Positions 25,345 through 34,767 are shown, counted from the stretch's first letter. The stretch: 64,000 nt of DNA from Nocardiopsis_B sediminis (GCF_042650565.1 NZ_JBHSBH010000011.1:62001-126000); one strand, 5' to 3'. Numbers and translations are program-made. Notes: generated by a model from the sequence alone, not told the origin.

Positions 25345-27270
25345 GTGACGCTGCTCGCGACGATGCGGAATCCGGACGATCTGAAGAAGCTGCCCGTCGA
25401 GCGCGTACCGCAGTTGGCGGCGGAGATCCGCGAGTTCCTCGTCGCGGAGGTGTCGCGCACCGGCGGCCACCTCGGCCCCAACCTGGGCGTCGTCGAGCTG
25501 ACCATCGCGCTGCACCGGGTCTTCGACTCACCCGACGACCCCATCCTCTTCGACACCGGCCACCAGTCCTACGTGCACAAGATCCTCACCGGCCGCCACG
25601 ACTTCAGCGCGCTCCGCGAGCGGGGCGGCCTGTCCGGTTACCCCTCCCGGGCCGAATCCGAGCACGACTTCATCGAGAACTCCCACGCCTCCACCGTGCT
25701 CTCCTACGCCGACGGCCTGGCCAAGGCCCAGGCCATCCAGGGCCACCGGGGACGCACCGTCGCCGCGGTCATCGGCGACGGCGCGCTCACCGGCGGCATG
25801 GCCTGGGAGGCGCTGAACAACATCGCCGAGGGCAAGGACCGCCGGGTCGTCATCGTCGTCAACGACAACGGCCGCTCCTACTCGCCCACCATGGGCGGGC
25901 TCGCCGACCACCTCGCCTCGCTGCGCATGACCCAGGGCTACGAGCAGGCGCTCGACCTCGCCAAGACCGCGATCAACAAGGCGCCCGTGGTCGGCCCGCC
26001 CATATACGAGGTGCTGCACGGTCTCAAGAAGGGCCTCAAGGACGCCATCCAGCCCCAGATGATGTTCGAGGACCTGGGCCTGAAGTACGTGGGCCCCATC
26101 GACGGCCACGACACCGCCTCGGTCGAGAAGGCGCTGCGCCGCGCCCGCGACTACGGCGGCCCGGTGATCGTCCACTGCATCACCCAGAAGGGCAAGGGCT
26201 ACACCCCCGCCGAGACCAACGAAGAGGACCAGTTCCACTCCATCGGCGTCATCGACGCCGAGACCGGTGAGGCCCCCCGCTCGGCCCCCGGCGTCGTGAA
26301 GTGGACCAAGGTGTTCGGCCAGGAGATGGTCGAGATCGGCGCCGAGCGCAACGACGTCGTGGCCATCACCGCGGCCATGCTGCACCCCACCGGGCTGGCG
26401 CCCTTCGCCGAGGCCTACCCCGACCGCACGTTCGACGTCGGCATCGCCGAGCAGCACGCCGCAACCTCCGCCACCGGCCTGGCCATGGGCGGGCTGCATC
26501 CGGTCGTGGCCGTCTACGCCACCTTCCTCAACCGCTGTTTCGACCAGGTGCTGATGGACGCCGCGCTGCACCGCCAGGGCGTCACCTTCGCCCTGGACCG
26601 CGCGGGCGTCACCGGCGACGACGGCGCCAGCCACAACGGCATGTGGGACCTGTCCATTCTCCAGGTCGTGCCCGGCCTGCGGATCGCGGTTCCCCGCGAC
26701 GAGCCGCGGCTGCGCCGGCAGCTGCGCGAGGCGGTCGCGGTCGACGACGCCCCCACGGTCGTCCGCTACCCCAAGGGCGCGGTACCCGACGAGATCCCCG
26801 CCATCGGCACGGTCGGCGCCATGGACGTCCTGCGCCGCGCCACCCGCGACGGCCACTCCGAGGACCTGCTGCTGGTGGCCGTCGGCCCGATGGCCCAGAC
26901 CTGCTGCGAGGTCGCCGACCGCCTGGCCGACCAGGGCATCGGCGTCACCGTCATCGACCCCTGCTGGGTCAAGCCGCTCGACCCCGCGCTGGTCGACGAG
27001 GCGGCCCGGCACCGCGTGGTCGCCGTGGTCGAGGACAACGGGCGCGTGGGCGCGGTGGGCGACGCCGTGGCCCGGGCGCTGCGCGACGCCGACCTGGACC
27101 TGCCCGTTCGCACCTTCGGGATCGACCAGGAATTCCTGGACCACGCCAAGCGCGGCGCGATCCTGTCCGACATGGGCCTGACCCCCCAGGACCTCGCCCG
27201 CAAGCTCACCGAGACCGTCTCCCGCTACGCGGAGAAGACCGCCGAGGACGGCGAGCCCGCCCAGAAGTAG
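25345..27270 (+). CDS. dxs: 1-deoxy-D-xylulose-5-phosphate synthase
   Basis: First enzyme of the non-mevalonate isoprenoid pathway; joins pyruvate and glyceraldehyde-3-phosphate using thiamine diphosphate. The TPP-binding motif is GDGALTGGMAWEALNNI, and the N-terminal SRTGGHLGPNLGVVEL and YVHKILTGR match. The transketolase domain has DVGIAEQHAATSATGLAMGG and DRAGVTGDDGASHNGMWD. GTG 25345 gives 641 aa, with GAGGGG ten bases upstream; the earlier ATG at 25288 would add an Arg-rich tail. No riboswitch is seen. A strong hairpin follows the gene. Confidence 0.96.
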   Translation: MTLLATMRNPDDLKKLPVERVPQLAAEIREFLVAEVSRTGGHLGPNLGVVELTIALHRVFDSPDDPILFDTGHQSYVHKILTGRHDFSALRERGGLSGYPSRAESEHDFIENSHASTVLSYADGLAKAQAIQGHRGRTVAAVIGDGALTGGMAWEALNNIAEGKDRRVVIVVNDNGRSYSPTMGGLADHLASLRMTQGYEQALDLAKTAINKAPVVGPPIYEVLHGLKKGLKDAIQPQMMFEDLGLKYVGPIDGHDTASVEKALRRARDYGGPVIVHCITQKGKGYTPAETNEEDQFHSIGVIDAETGEAPRSAPGVVKWTKVFGQEMVEIGAERNDVVAITAAMLHPTGLAPFAEAYPDRTFDVGIAEQHAATSATGLAMGGLHPVVAVYATFLNRCFDQVLMDAALHRQGVTFALDRAGVTGDDGASHNGMWDLSILQVVPGLRIAVPRDEPRLRRQLREAVAVDDAPTVVRYPKGAVPDEIPAIGTVGAMDVLRRATRDGHSEDLLLVAVGPMAQTCCEVADRLADQGIGVTVIDPCWVKPLDPALVDEAARHRVVAVVEDNGRVGAVGDAVARALRDADLDLPVRTFGIDQEFLDHAKRGAILSDMGLTPQDLARKLTETVSRYAEKTAEDGEPAQK

Positions 27271-27302
27271 CCCCCGCCCCCCGGCTCCCTGAAGACCGCC
27301 GA

Positions 27303-27334
27303 ACGGCCCGCGGCGCACGAGCGCCGCGGGCCGT
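27303..27334 (+). terminator. terminator after dxs
   Basis: Perfect 14-bp stem ACGGCCCGCGGCGC/GCGCCGCGGGCCGT with loop ACGA, about 32 nt after the stop. Confidence 0.85.
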
Positions 27335-27360
27335 CGTGTGTGCGGGGCAGGGGCCGGTCC

Positions 27361-27418
27361 CGCGGATGGGGCCTGCGGCCGGGGGCGGCGCCGCCTGCGC
27401 TCGTTCGTCGGCTCGCCG
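27361..27418 (-). repeat. interspersed repeat, copy B (partial, inverted)
   Basis: The reverse complement begins CGGCGAGCCGACGAACGAGC and matches the left 58 bases or so of the copies at 11992 and 31401. The right part is replaced by unrelated sequence. It lies between the dxs terminator and the next gene. Confidence 0.7.
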
Positions 27419-27485
27419 TTCCCCCCGTCCACAGCCCGAAAAATCTCCTCGCCGCCCCCGCGCGGCCTGTGCTTCGATACACCAC

Positions 27486-28331
27486 ATGGACCACCTCGGC
27501 CCCGCCATCGACACCCGCCCCCTCTTCCCGGTCGAGCGCGCTGCACTGCTCGACCTGCTCGATTCGCTCGGACCGGCCGATTGGGCGGCCCCCACCGTGT
27601 GCCCCGGGTGGGCGGTCCGCGACCTCGTCGCGCACCTCCTCAACGACCACATCCGGCGCTTGTCGGGCAGCCGCGACTCCCACGCGGGCGCGGTCTTCGC
27701 CGATGACGAAACGCTGCGCGCCTACCTCGATAGCACCAACGGCGAGTTCGTCCGCGCGGCCCAGTGCGCCAGCCCCCGGGTCATGGCCGACCTGATCGGC
27801 TTCCTCGGCCCGCAACTCGACGCCCTATGGGCCACGCGCGACCTCCACGCCCCCGCCGACCTCGGCGTCTCGTGGGCGCAGGCCGCCGATTCCGACCCCA
27901 CCCCGGCGTGGCTCGACATCGCCCGCGACTACACCGAGTTCTGGACCCACCAGCAGCAGATCCGCGATGCCGTGGGCCGGCCGGGCGCCGACACCCCCGA
28001 TCTCGCCGGGCCGGTGCTCGACACCTTCATGCGCGCCCTCCCGCGCGCCCTGCGCGGCGAGGACCGCCCCGCGGGCACCGCCGTCGTGGTGGAGCTCACC
28101 GGTCCCGCAGGAGGCGCCTGGGCAGCCGTCCGGGGCGAGGGCCGGTGGGCGCTGCGCACCGGCGCCGAAACCCCATCCGCCCCCGCGGCGTATATCGCCA
28201 TGGATCAGGACACCTTCTGGCGCCTGGCCACCCGGGGCATCGCGGTCAAACGCGCCCGGTCCCTCGCCGAGACCCGGGGCGACCCGGCGCTGATCCGTGC
28301 CGCCACCGCGATCCTGTCCATCGTCGGGTGA
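27486..28331 (+). CDS. maleylpyruvate isomerase N-terminal (DinB-like) family protein
   Basis: Protein of the mycothiol-dependent enzyme fold (TIGR03083-like), 281 aa. The N-terminal four-helix bundle (about 15-170) has metal-ligand histidines in VAHLLNDHIRRL and in YTEFWTHQQQIRDAVG, with CPGWAVRDLVAHL the family-typical turn. The C-terminal 100 residues resemble the MDMPI C domain. Such proteins are thiol S-transferases or isomerases using mycothiol in actinobacteria; no particular substrate can be assigned. ATG 27486 has no clear Shine-Dalgarno. Confidence 0.75.
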   Translation: MDHLGPAIDTRPLFPVERAALLDLLDSLGPADWAAPTVCPGWAVRDLVAHLLNDHIRRLSGSRDSHAGAVFADDETLRAYLDSTNGEFVRAAQCASPRVMADLIGFLGPQLDALWATRDLHAPADLGVSWAQAADSDPTPAWLDIARDYTEFWTHQQQIRDAVGRPGADTPDLAGPVLDTFMRALPRALRGEDRPAGTAVVVELTGPAGGAWAAVRGEGRWALRTGAETPSAPAAYIAMDQDTFWRLATRGIAVKRARSLAETRGDPALIRAATAILSIVG

Positions 28332-28387
28332 CCCCTGGGTTTCCGCCGGCCCGCGCCCCCGCCCGCGCGATGCTCGACAATGGGGCC

Positions 28388-29758
28388 ATGACCTCTCCCG
28401 ATCCTTTGCGTGTGGCGGTGATCGGATCCGGCCCCGCGGGCATCTACACCGCCGACTCCCTGACCCGGCAGCGCCGCGAGACCGTGGCCGTCGACGTCAT
28501 CGACCGGCTGCCCACCCCCTACGGACTCGTGCGGTACGGCGTCGCCCCCGACCACCTGAAGATCAAGGGGGTCGCCCGGACGCTGCGCCGGGTCCTGGAG
28601 CACCCCGACGTCCGGTTCATCGGCGGCGTGGAGTTCGGCGCCGACATCACCCGCGCCGACCTCGCCCGCTCCTACCACGCGGTCGTCTACGCCACCGGCG
28701 CCGCGGTCGACCGCCGGATGGGCATCCCCGGCGAGGACCTGCCCGGCAGCGTCGCCGCCACCGACTTCGTCAACTGGTACTGCGGCCACCCCGACGCCGC
28801 CGTGGAGCGGTTCCTGCTCGACGCCGAAGAGGTCGCCGTCGTGGGGGCGGGCAACGTCGCGGTCGACGTCGCCCGCATCCTCGCCAAGACCGCCGATGAA
28901 CTGCGCGGCACCGACATCCCGCAGCCCATGCTCGACGTGCTCGCCGCCAGCCGGGTGCGCCGGATCCACCTGCTCGCCCGCCGCGGCCCCCTCCAGGCCA
29001 AGTTCACCGCACCCGAGCTGCGCGACCTCGGCAGGCTCGACAACGCCGACATCGTCGTCCGCCCCCACCAGGTCGACATCGACCCCAACGGCGAAGAGCT
29101 GCTGGGAGCGGCGCGCGCCGCGCGCACCAACCTGAAGATCCTCGGCGAATGGGCGAGCCGCAGCCCCGAGGGCCGGGCGCGCCGCATCGACCTGCGCTTC
29201 TGGACCCGCCCCGTCGAGATCCTGGGCGAGGACAGGGTCACCGGGCTGCGGGTCGAGGCCACCCGCCTCGACCCCGACGGCCGTGTGGCCGGCACGGGCG
29301 AGCACGAGGTGCTCGGCGTCGGCATGGTCTTCCGCTCCATCGGCTACGCGGGCGTCCCGCTGCCGGGGGTGCCCTTCGACCCCGCGACCCGCACCGTGCC
29401 CCAGGCCGCAGGGCGCGTCCTCGACCCCGCCGGCCCCGGGGGAGCGGTGCTGCCCGGCGACTATGTGGCCGGGTGGATCAAGCGCGGCGCCACCGGGGTC
29501 ATCGGCACCAACAAGTCCGACGCCGCCGAGACCGTGCGCTCGCTGCTCGACGACGCTCCCGCCCTGCGGGCGGGGGTGGTCGGCGACCTGGAGCCCGTCG
29601 AGGCGGTGCTGCGCGACTCCGGCGCCGATGTCACCGACTACGGGGACTGGCTGACCATCGACGCCGCCGAAGCCGAGCGCGCCGCCGAGCTGGGCCGGGG
29701 CGAGCGCGTGAAGCTGCTCGGCTGGGCGGAGCTGCGCGGCGTCCTCGGCCGCCGCTGA
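28388..29758 (+). CDS. ferredoxin/adrenodoxin-type NADP+ reductase (FprA family)
   Basis: FAD-dependent enzyme moving electrons between NADPH and ferredoxin, 456 aa. The FAD loop is VIGSGPAGIYTADSL near the N-terminus, the conserved PTPYGLVRYGVAPDHLKIKG is the adrenodoxin-reductase signature, and the NADPH loop is VVGAGNVAVDVARIL. The C-terminal GYVAGWIKRG-like segment (DYVAGWIKRGATGVIGTNK) completes the family pattern. ATG 28388 begins MTSPDPLRVAVIG; GACAAT ends 6 nt before it, a possible -10 of a leaderless transcript. Likely partner is a ferredoxin for P450s or other oxidases. Confidence 0.93.
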   Translation: MTSPDPLRVAVIGSGPAGIYTADSLTRQRRETVAVDVIDRLPTPYGLVRYGVAPDHLKIKGVARTLRRVLEHPDVRFIGGVEFGADITRADLARSYHAVVYATGAAVDRRMGIPGEDLPGSVAATDFVNWYCGHPDAAVERFLLDAEEVAVVGAGNVAVDVARILAKTADELRGTDIPQPMLDVLAASRVRRIHLLARRGPLQAKFTAPELRDLGRLDNADIVVRPHQVDIDPNGEELLGAARAARTNLKILGEWASRSPEGRARRIDLRFWTRPVEILGEDRVTGLRVEATRLDPDGRVAGTGEHEVLGVGMVFRSIGYAGVPLPGVPFDPATRTVPQAAGRVLDPAGPGGAVLPGDYVAGWIKRGATGVIGTNKSDAAETVRSLLDDAPALRAGVVGDLEPVEAVLRDSGADVTDYGDWLTIDAAEAERAAELGRGERVKLLGWAELRGVLGRR

Positions 29759-29769
29759 GACCCGCCCGT

Positions 29770-29794
29770 CCGGCGCCCGCGTTGCGGGCGCCGG
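29770..29794. terminator. bidirectional terminator
   Basis: Perfect 11-bp stem CCGGCGCCCGC/GCGGGCGCCGG with loop GTT, flanked by complementary CCCGCCC and GGGGCGGG, between convergent genes. Confidence 0.8.
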
Positions 29795-29800
29795 GGCGGG

Positions 29801-31129
29801 TCAGCGGACGTCCGACGCCGGTGCGTCGTAGGTGTTGCAGGCCTCCAGGGTCGCTTCCTCGGTCCCCTGGTCGAACCAGTACTGCCGGTTGCGGGCCGTG
29901 CCGTGCGTGGGCAGGTCGCTGCCGCCGTTGAGGTACTCGTTGACGAGGTCGATCTCGGCGGCGTCGAACTCGCCGAAGCCGCGCATCGCGATGCCGCCCA
30001 TGCACTCGGCCTGGAGTTCGGTGCGGCGCAGCGCCTCGAGCTCCTCGTTCTCGTTCGGGGCGAGGCGCTCCATCTCGTAGGAGGCGTCCAGGATGCCGGT
30101 GGCCTGCTGGACGTGGTGGCCGTACTCGTGGCCCAGCAGCGCGGTCCAGACGGCCTCCTGGCTGTCGTCGGGGACGTCGCGGGACAGCTCGATGACGTTG
30201 GGCAGGACGACGGTGATGCTCAGCGAGTCGTACTCGTAGTACGCGAGGGTCATGCCCTCCTCGGTCGAGCCGACGTCGGGGTTGTCCTCGGTGACGTGGA
30301 AGGTCGGCGCGGGGGTGCGCAGGCCCAGTTCGTCCAGCCGCGGCTGCCACAGGTCGTTGAGGCACACGCCGATCTCGTCGCTGAAGGCCCGCCAGGAGGC
30401 CTCGGACTCGGGGTCGAGGTCGGGCAGCCCGCAGGAGACGGTGTCGGGCACGGGCATGTCGTAGGCCGGGTGCGCGGCGATGTCCAGGTCGATGGACTTG
30501 GGCCGCTCGTACAGCTCGCGGCTGTGGAACTCGGTGACATCGGAGGCGCCGCCCTGCGCGGAGGGCGGGGTGGCCGAGGCGGAGTTGGCCACCAGCGCCA
30601 CCGAGACCAGCAGGGCGACCAGCGCGGCGAAGGACGAGGTGCCTACGGCCACCCACACGGCCGTCCCGGCGCGCCGCGACGGCGGCGGCACGTGGTGGTA
30701 GCCCCACCCGCCCGGTGGCGGCCCCGGGGGCATCGGCGGGGGCCAGGGGCGGCCCGCGGGCGGTACGCCGCCGGGCGGCATGGGCGGGTATCCGCCGTGA
30801 CCAGGCCGCGGTCCCACCGGGGCGGCGAAGGTCGTGGTGGTGGCGGGTCCTGCGGGGGGCACGGAACCCGTGACGGTGGCAGGTCCTGCGGGGGGTGTGA
30901 AGCCGGTGGCGGTGGCGGCGGGGTCGGCCGCAGGGGGCGCGGCCGGGGCTGCGGGCCCGGCCGGAGAGGGGGGCGGTCCCGCGGGCGCCGTGGCCCCTGC
31001 GGGCCCGGCCGGGGCGGCGGGTGCATCGGGCACGGCCGGTCTAGGCCCCGACGACCCGCTGTGCGGGGGCTGAGGTGCCGGGGGGCGGCCGGGGCCGGGC
31101 GTCCCTTCGCCGCCTTGGATGGAGTCCAC
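29801..31129 (-). CDS. neutral zinc metallopeptidase (YpfJ family), membrane-anchored
   Basis: Putative extracytoplasmic zinc peptidase, 442 aa. The N-terminal ~185 residues are Pro/Ala/Gly-rich and cytoplasmic. One membrane segment follows (AVWVAVGTSSFAALVALLVS), then the peptidase domain with the HExxH motif in LGHEYGHHVQQ and a downstream RTELQAECMGGIAM that supplies a further ligand. GTG 31129 was chosen: an AAGGA site lies eight bases upstream and a -10 TAGGGT about 50 bp farther up. The longer ORF reading extends through that promoter. The substrate is unknown. Confidence 0.85.
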   Translation of the reverse strand: MDSIQGGEGTPGPGRPPAPQPPHSGSSGPRPAVPDAPAAPAGPAGATAPAGPPPSPAGPAAPAAPPAADPAATATGFTPPAGPATVTGSVPPAGPATTTTFAAPVGPRPGHGGYPPMPPGGVPPAGRPWPPPMPPGPPPGGWGYHHVPPPSRRAGTAVWVAVGTSSFAALVALLVSVALVANSASATPPSAQGGASDVTEFHSRELYERPKSIDLDIAAHPAYDMPVPDTVSCGLPDLDPESEASWRAFSDEIGVCLNDLWQPRLDELGLRTPAPTFHVTEDNPDVGSTEEGMTLAYYEYDSLSITVVLPNVIELSRDVPDDSQEAVWTALLGHEYGHHVQQATGILDASYEMERLAPNENEELEALRRTELQAECMGGIAMRGFGEFDAAEIDLVNEYLNGGSDLPTHGTARNRQYWFDQGTEEATLEACNTYDAPASDVR

Positions 31130-31176
31130 GAGGTCGGTCCTTGTCGTCGGTGCGGCGCGCGCAATCGTGATGATCA

Positions 31177-31182
31177 ACCCTA
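31177..31182 (-). promoter_or_regulatory. -10 element TAGGGT upstream of metallopeptidase
   Basis: TAGGGT on the minus strand, about 48 nt upstream of the GTG. The spacing leaves a normal leader with a ribosome site. Confidence 0.45.
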
Positions 31183-31400
31183 TTAGGACACCGGGGTGGA
31201 AGGTAGTGCGGATGGTCCCGATCCGACGGCCGGGAGCGGTCGATCGCCACGCGATCGGCCGGCCGTGCGGAGACGTCGGACGACGCCCGGGCTGCGGAAC
31301 GCCGACGCCACGGGGCACGCCGAAGCGGCCGCAACGGCGGACAGGGCCGCTCAGCGTCCTGCCGGGGCTGTGGAGTTCCGGGCGCCTGGGTTTACCTCAC

Positions 31401-31487
31401 GGCGAGCCGACGAGTGAGCGGAGGCGGCGCTGCCCCCGGCCGAAGGCCTCTCCGCGGGGCCATTGGAGCGGAGTGAGGAGGGAGTGT
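31401..31487 (+). repeat. interspersed ~90-bp repeat, copy C
   Basis: Begins GGCGAGCCGACGAGTGAGCG and ends around CATTGGAGCGGAGTGAGGAG. Same orientation and extent as copy A (11992-12076), with mismatches spread throughout. The 31130-31505 interval otherwise holds the metallopeptidase promoter and no gene. Confidence 0.75.
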
Positions 31488-31505
31488 GACCCGGCTGGGG
31501 CAGGC

Positions 31506-32255
31506 TCAGGGTGCGCGGTAGGTCACGCCCACGGTCGCCAGGATGTCGCGCAGTTCGGCCTCGAACAGCTCCTCCATGTCGTCCATGACGAAGGAGAGGT
31601 GCCGGAAGACCTCCATGCAGACCAGCCCGTAAAGTCGCACCCAGCATGACGTGAGCACGTGCAGCGCCCCCTTGGGGACGACGTCGGCGGCGGGGAAGCC
31701 CGTGTGCTCGGCGAAGGACTCCAGCTGGCGGCACAGGCCCGGTGTCAGGCCGGCCTCGTCGGGTACGGGGAAGCGCTCTTCGCGGAGCAGGGTCTCGAAG
31801 AGCGCGAAGAAGATCGCGGCGAACTCGCGGCCGGCCTCGACCGCCGGGCCGGAGTCGGCGGCGTCGCGGGCAGGGCCCGGCGGGCCGAACAGCAGGGTGA
31901 ACTCGGCCGGGTTGGCCAGCGCCCAGGTGCGGAACGCGCGCAGGGCGGCGGAGATGCGGCCGTCGACGTCGTCGGCGGGCAGGGAGGAGTCGGCGGCGCG
32001 CACCGCGGCGGACAGCTCGCCGAAGAAGTCGGCCTGGAGCGACAAGATCAAGTCGTCGTGGCTGGCGAAGTAGCGGTACAGTCCCGGGGCGGTCATGCCC
32101 ATCTCGCGGGCGATGGCCCGCAGGGAGACCCCGGGCGGACCCTGGGCGTCGAGATGGCGCCGCGCGATGTCCTTGATCTCGCGCAGCGTGGCCTCGCGCA
32201 CTCGCTCGCGCCGTGACGGTGCCGGGGACTCCGGCGGATCCGCTGCCACCTGCAC
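31506..32255 (-). CDS. TetR family transcriptional regulator
   Basis: Repressor-type regulator of 249 aa. The TetR HTH is at about residues 40-65 (VSLRAIAREMGMTAPGLYRYFAS). The C-terminal ligand domain resembles TetR_C-type members with FTLLFGPPGPA and a long helical tail. GTG 32255 has GGAAAGG about eight bases upstream. It is divergent from an MMPL exporter, so it probably represses that gene. A TTGACA promoter with palindromic GTTAAC sites lies between them. Confidence 0.9.
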   Translation of the reverse strand: MQVAADPPESPAPSRRERVREATLREIKDIARRHLDAQGPPGVSLRAIAREMGMTAPGLYRYFASHDDLILSLQADFFGELSAAVRAADSSLPADDVDGRISAALRAFRTWALANPAEFTLLFGPPGPARDAADSGPAVEAGREFAAIFFALFETLLREERFPVPDEAGLTPGLCRQLESFAEHTGFPAADVVPKGALHVLTSCWVRLYGLVCMEVFRHLSFVMDDMEELFEAELRDILATVGVTYRAP

Positions 32256-32324
32256 TCGTACTGCCTTTCCGGCCAGGGCCGTCCTTCGCTCCGCCCGGTG
32301 GAGGCCGGGATGCCGGAGATCATA

Positions 32325-32354
32325 TTGACACGAGTTAACGGCGCAAGCTTTAGT
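32325..32354 (+). promoter_or_regulatory. MMPL promoter with GTTAAC palindromes
   Basis: Perfect -35 TTGACA (32325-32330) and a weak -10 TTTAGT (32349-32354), 18-bp spacing. GTTAAC lies in the spacer (32334-32339) and recurs at 32405-32410. The whole interval is AT-rich and suits a TetR operator. Confidence 0.45.
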
Positions 32355-32431
32355 TATCCCCGAATGCTAACGCCGTTCACTTTCCTGATCACCCTTCACA
32401 ATACGTTAACACCATGCCAAGGGGCGGATTC

Positions 32432-34666
32432 ATGTTCGCAAGCCTAGGGCGGTTCGGCTACCGCGGGCGCGTCTGGGTGCTCGTCGCCACCGCGGTCTTC
32501 GTCGCCTTCTCCGCCGTTTGGGGCACCGGCGTCTTCGACGCCGTGAGCGACGGCGGGTTCGAGGACCCCGGCGCCGAGTCCACCCGCGCCGCCGAGGTGC
32601 TGGAGGACGAGCTCGGCCACGACCAGGTCGACGTCGTCGCCGTCTACCGCAGCGTGGACCTGCCCATCGACAACCAGATGTTCGCGTTCTCGGTCGAGCA
32701 GATGCGCGACGACCTCCCCGAGGACCGCGTCGCGTCGGTCACCACCTACCTCGACGAGGGCCTCACCGACGTCGAGCGCGGCGTCCTCATCTCCGAGGAC
32801 CGCCACGCCACCTACGTCCCCATCACCCTCGCCGGCGACACCGACGCCGAGCGCATGGCGAACTTCGAGGCCATCGCGGACGACCTCGACGCCGGGCAGC
32901 TGGAGACCCACCTCGGCGGCCCCGTCGCCATCGAGAGCGAGCTGTCGGCCCAGGCCGAGGGCGACGTCGTGCGCGCCGAACTCATCTCCCTGCCGGTGCT
33001 GCTCGTCCTGCTCGTCGCCATCTTCGGCGGCGTCGTCGCCGCCCTCATGCCCCTGGCGGTGGGCGGCCTGGCCATCCTCGGCTCCCTCACGCTCCTGCAC
33101 GCCCTCACCTACGTCACCGAGGTCTCGGTGTTCGCGGTCAACGTCGCGACCATCCTCGGCCTGGGCCTGGCCATCGACTACGGCCTGTTCATGGTCAACC
33201 GGTTCCGCGAGGAGCTCGGCCGCGGCGCCACGATCGCCGACGCCATCCCGCGGACCCTGGCCACCGCCGGGCGCACGGTCGCGTTCTCCGGCGTCACCGT
33301 GATGATCGCCTTCGCCGGCCTGCTCTTCTTCCCCCAGCCCATCCTGCGCTCCATCGGCCTCGGCGGCATCGCGGTCGTCCTCTTCGACGTTCTGGCCGCG
33401 CTGATCGTCCTGCCCGCTCTACTGGGCGTGGTGGGCCGGCGCATCGACGCGCTCCGGCTGTTCCGCGGCCGGCGCCGGGCCGCTCCCACGGTCACCGGCG
33501 CCATCGAGGCCCGCGCGGGCGGCTGGGCCCGGCTCGCCCACAGCGTCATGCGCCGCCCCGCCCTCTACGTGGTGGGCGTGGGCGCCGTCCTGCTGGCGTT
33601 CGCCTCGGCCCTGGTGTTCACCGACGTCGGCTCCACCGACCAGCGCTACCTGCCCGAGGACGCCCCCAGCCGCATCGCCACCGAGTCGCTGCGCGATGAC
33701 TTCCCGGCCGGCGGCGTCAGCGTCATCGACATCGCCGTCACCGGCGACGCCGCAGAGGACGACCTGAGCGACTACACCGACCGCCTGGCCGGCCTCGACG
33801 GAGCCGTGGCCGCCGACGTCGAGCGCACCGGCGACGGCATCGCCCACGTCACCGTCGCCTACGAGGGCGACACCGACGACCCGGCCACCCAGGACCTGGT
33901 GCGCGACGTGCGCGCCGAACCCGGCCCGGCCGGGACCGAGACACTGGTCGGCGGCGTGGCCGCCCTCCAGCTCGACAACGTCCAGGCCATCGTCGACGCC
34001 GTGCCCGCGACGCTCGCCTTCGTCATCGCCGTGACCCTGGTGCTGCTCTTCCTGGCGTTCGGCTCGCTGGTCCTGCCGGTCAAGGCGGTGCTGATGGGCT
34101 TCCTGTCGCTGGGCGCCTCGCTGGGCGTGGTGATCTGGGGCTTCCAAGAGGGGCACTTGGGGGCGCTACTCGGCTTCACCGCGGTGGGCACCATCGACCC
34201 GACCTACCTGGTGCTCATCATCATCGTGGCCTTCGGCCTGGCGATGGACTACGAGCTGTTCCTGCTCAGCCGGGTGCGCGAGGAGTACCTCGCGACCGGC
34301 GACAACGCCCACTCCGTTGCCGTGGGGCTCCAGCGCACCGGCGGCATCATCACCAGCGCCGCGCTGCTGCTGGTCGTGGTGTTGGGCGCGATGGGGTCGT
34401 CGTCCCTGCTCTTCCTCAAGATCATCGGCATCGGCCTGGCCATGGCGGTGGTCGTGGACGCCACGCTGGTGCGCGCGCTCCTGGTCCCGGCCACCATGCG
34501 GCTGCTGGGCGGCGCCAACTGGTGGCTGCCCGGCCCGCTGCGGCGGCTGCACGACCGCGTGGGCATCACCGAGTCCGAGGAAGGTGAGGAGCCGGCGCCG
34601 GGTACCGCGGATGGCGGCACGGAGGACGGCACGGGGCGCGAGCGCCCCTCGGTCCCCGTGGGCTGA
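32432..34666 (+). CDS. MMPL/RND family transporter
   Basis: Large membrane exporter of 744 aa with two repeated halves. Each has an extracellular loop domain after TM1 and a block of membrane helices. The proton-relay motifs are GLAIDYGLFMVNRFREE in the first half and GLAMDYELFLLSRVREEY in the second. ATG 32432 (MFASLGRFGYRGR) has AGGGG about eight bases upstream and was preferred to ATG 32414. MMPL proteins export lipids, siderophores or hydrophobic drugs. The substrate here is unknown, but divergent TetR control suggests an inducible efflux pump. Confidence 0.92.
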   Translation: MFASLGRFGYRGRVWVLVATAVFVAFSAVWGTGVFDAVSDGGFEDPGAESTRAAEVLEDELGHDQVDVVAVYRSVDLPIDNQMFAFSVEQMRDDLPEDRVASVTTYLDEGLTDVERGVLISEDRHATYVPITLAGDTDAERMANFEAIADDLDAGQLETHLGGPVAIESELSAQAEGDVVRAELISLPVLLVLLVAIFGGVVAALMPLAVGGLAILGSLTLLHALTYVTEVSVFAVNVATILGLGLAIDYGLFMVNRFREELGRGATIADAIPRTLATAGRTVAFSGVTVMIAFAGLLFFPQPILRSIGLGGIAVVLFDVLAALIVLPALLGVVGRRIDALRLFRGRRRAAPTVTGAIEARAGGWARLAHSVMRRPALYVVGVGAVLLAFASALVFTDVGSTDQRYLPEDAPSRIATESLRDDFPAGGVSVIDIAVTGDAAEDDLSDYTDRLAGLDGAVAADVERTGDGIAHVTVAYEGDTDDPATQDLVRDVRAEPGPAGTETLVGGVAALQLDNVQAIVDAVPATLAFVIAVTLVLLFLAFGSLVLPVKAVLMGFLSLGASLGVVIWGFQEGHLGALLGFTAVGTIDPTYLVLIIIVAFGLAMDYELFLLSRVREEYLATGDNAHSVAVGLQRTGGIITSAALLLVVVLGAMGSSSLLFLKIIGIGLAMAVVVDATLVRALLVPATMRLLGGANWWLPGPLRRLHDRVGITESEEGEEPAPGTADGGTEDGTGRERPSVPVG

Positions 34667-34699
34667 GGCCCCGGCCCGCCCCATCCGCGGGCTCCGACG

Positions 34700-34743
34700 G
34701 CGGAGGGCCCGGCACCCGGACATCCGGGTACCGGGCCCTCCGC
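34700..34743. terminator. long hairpin between convergent genes
   Basis: Two 20-nt arms (34700-34719 and 34724-34743) pair with a single mismatch around loop ACAT. Separates the MMPL gene from the fadB gene. Confidence 0.85.
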
Positions 34744-34767
34744 GATCTCCGTGCGCGGCCCGCTCGG

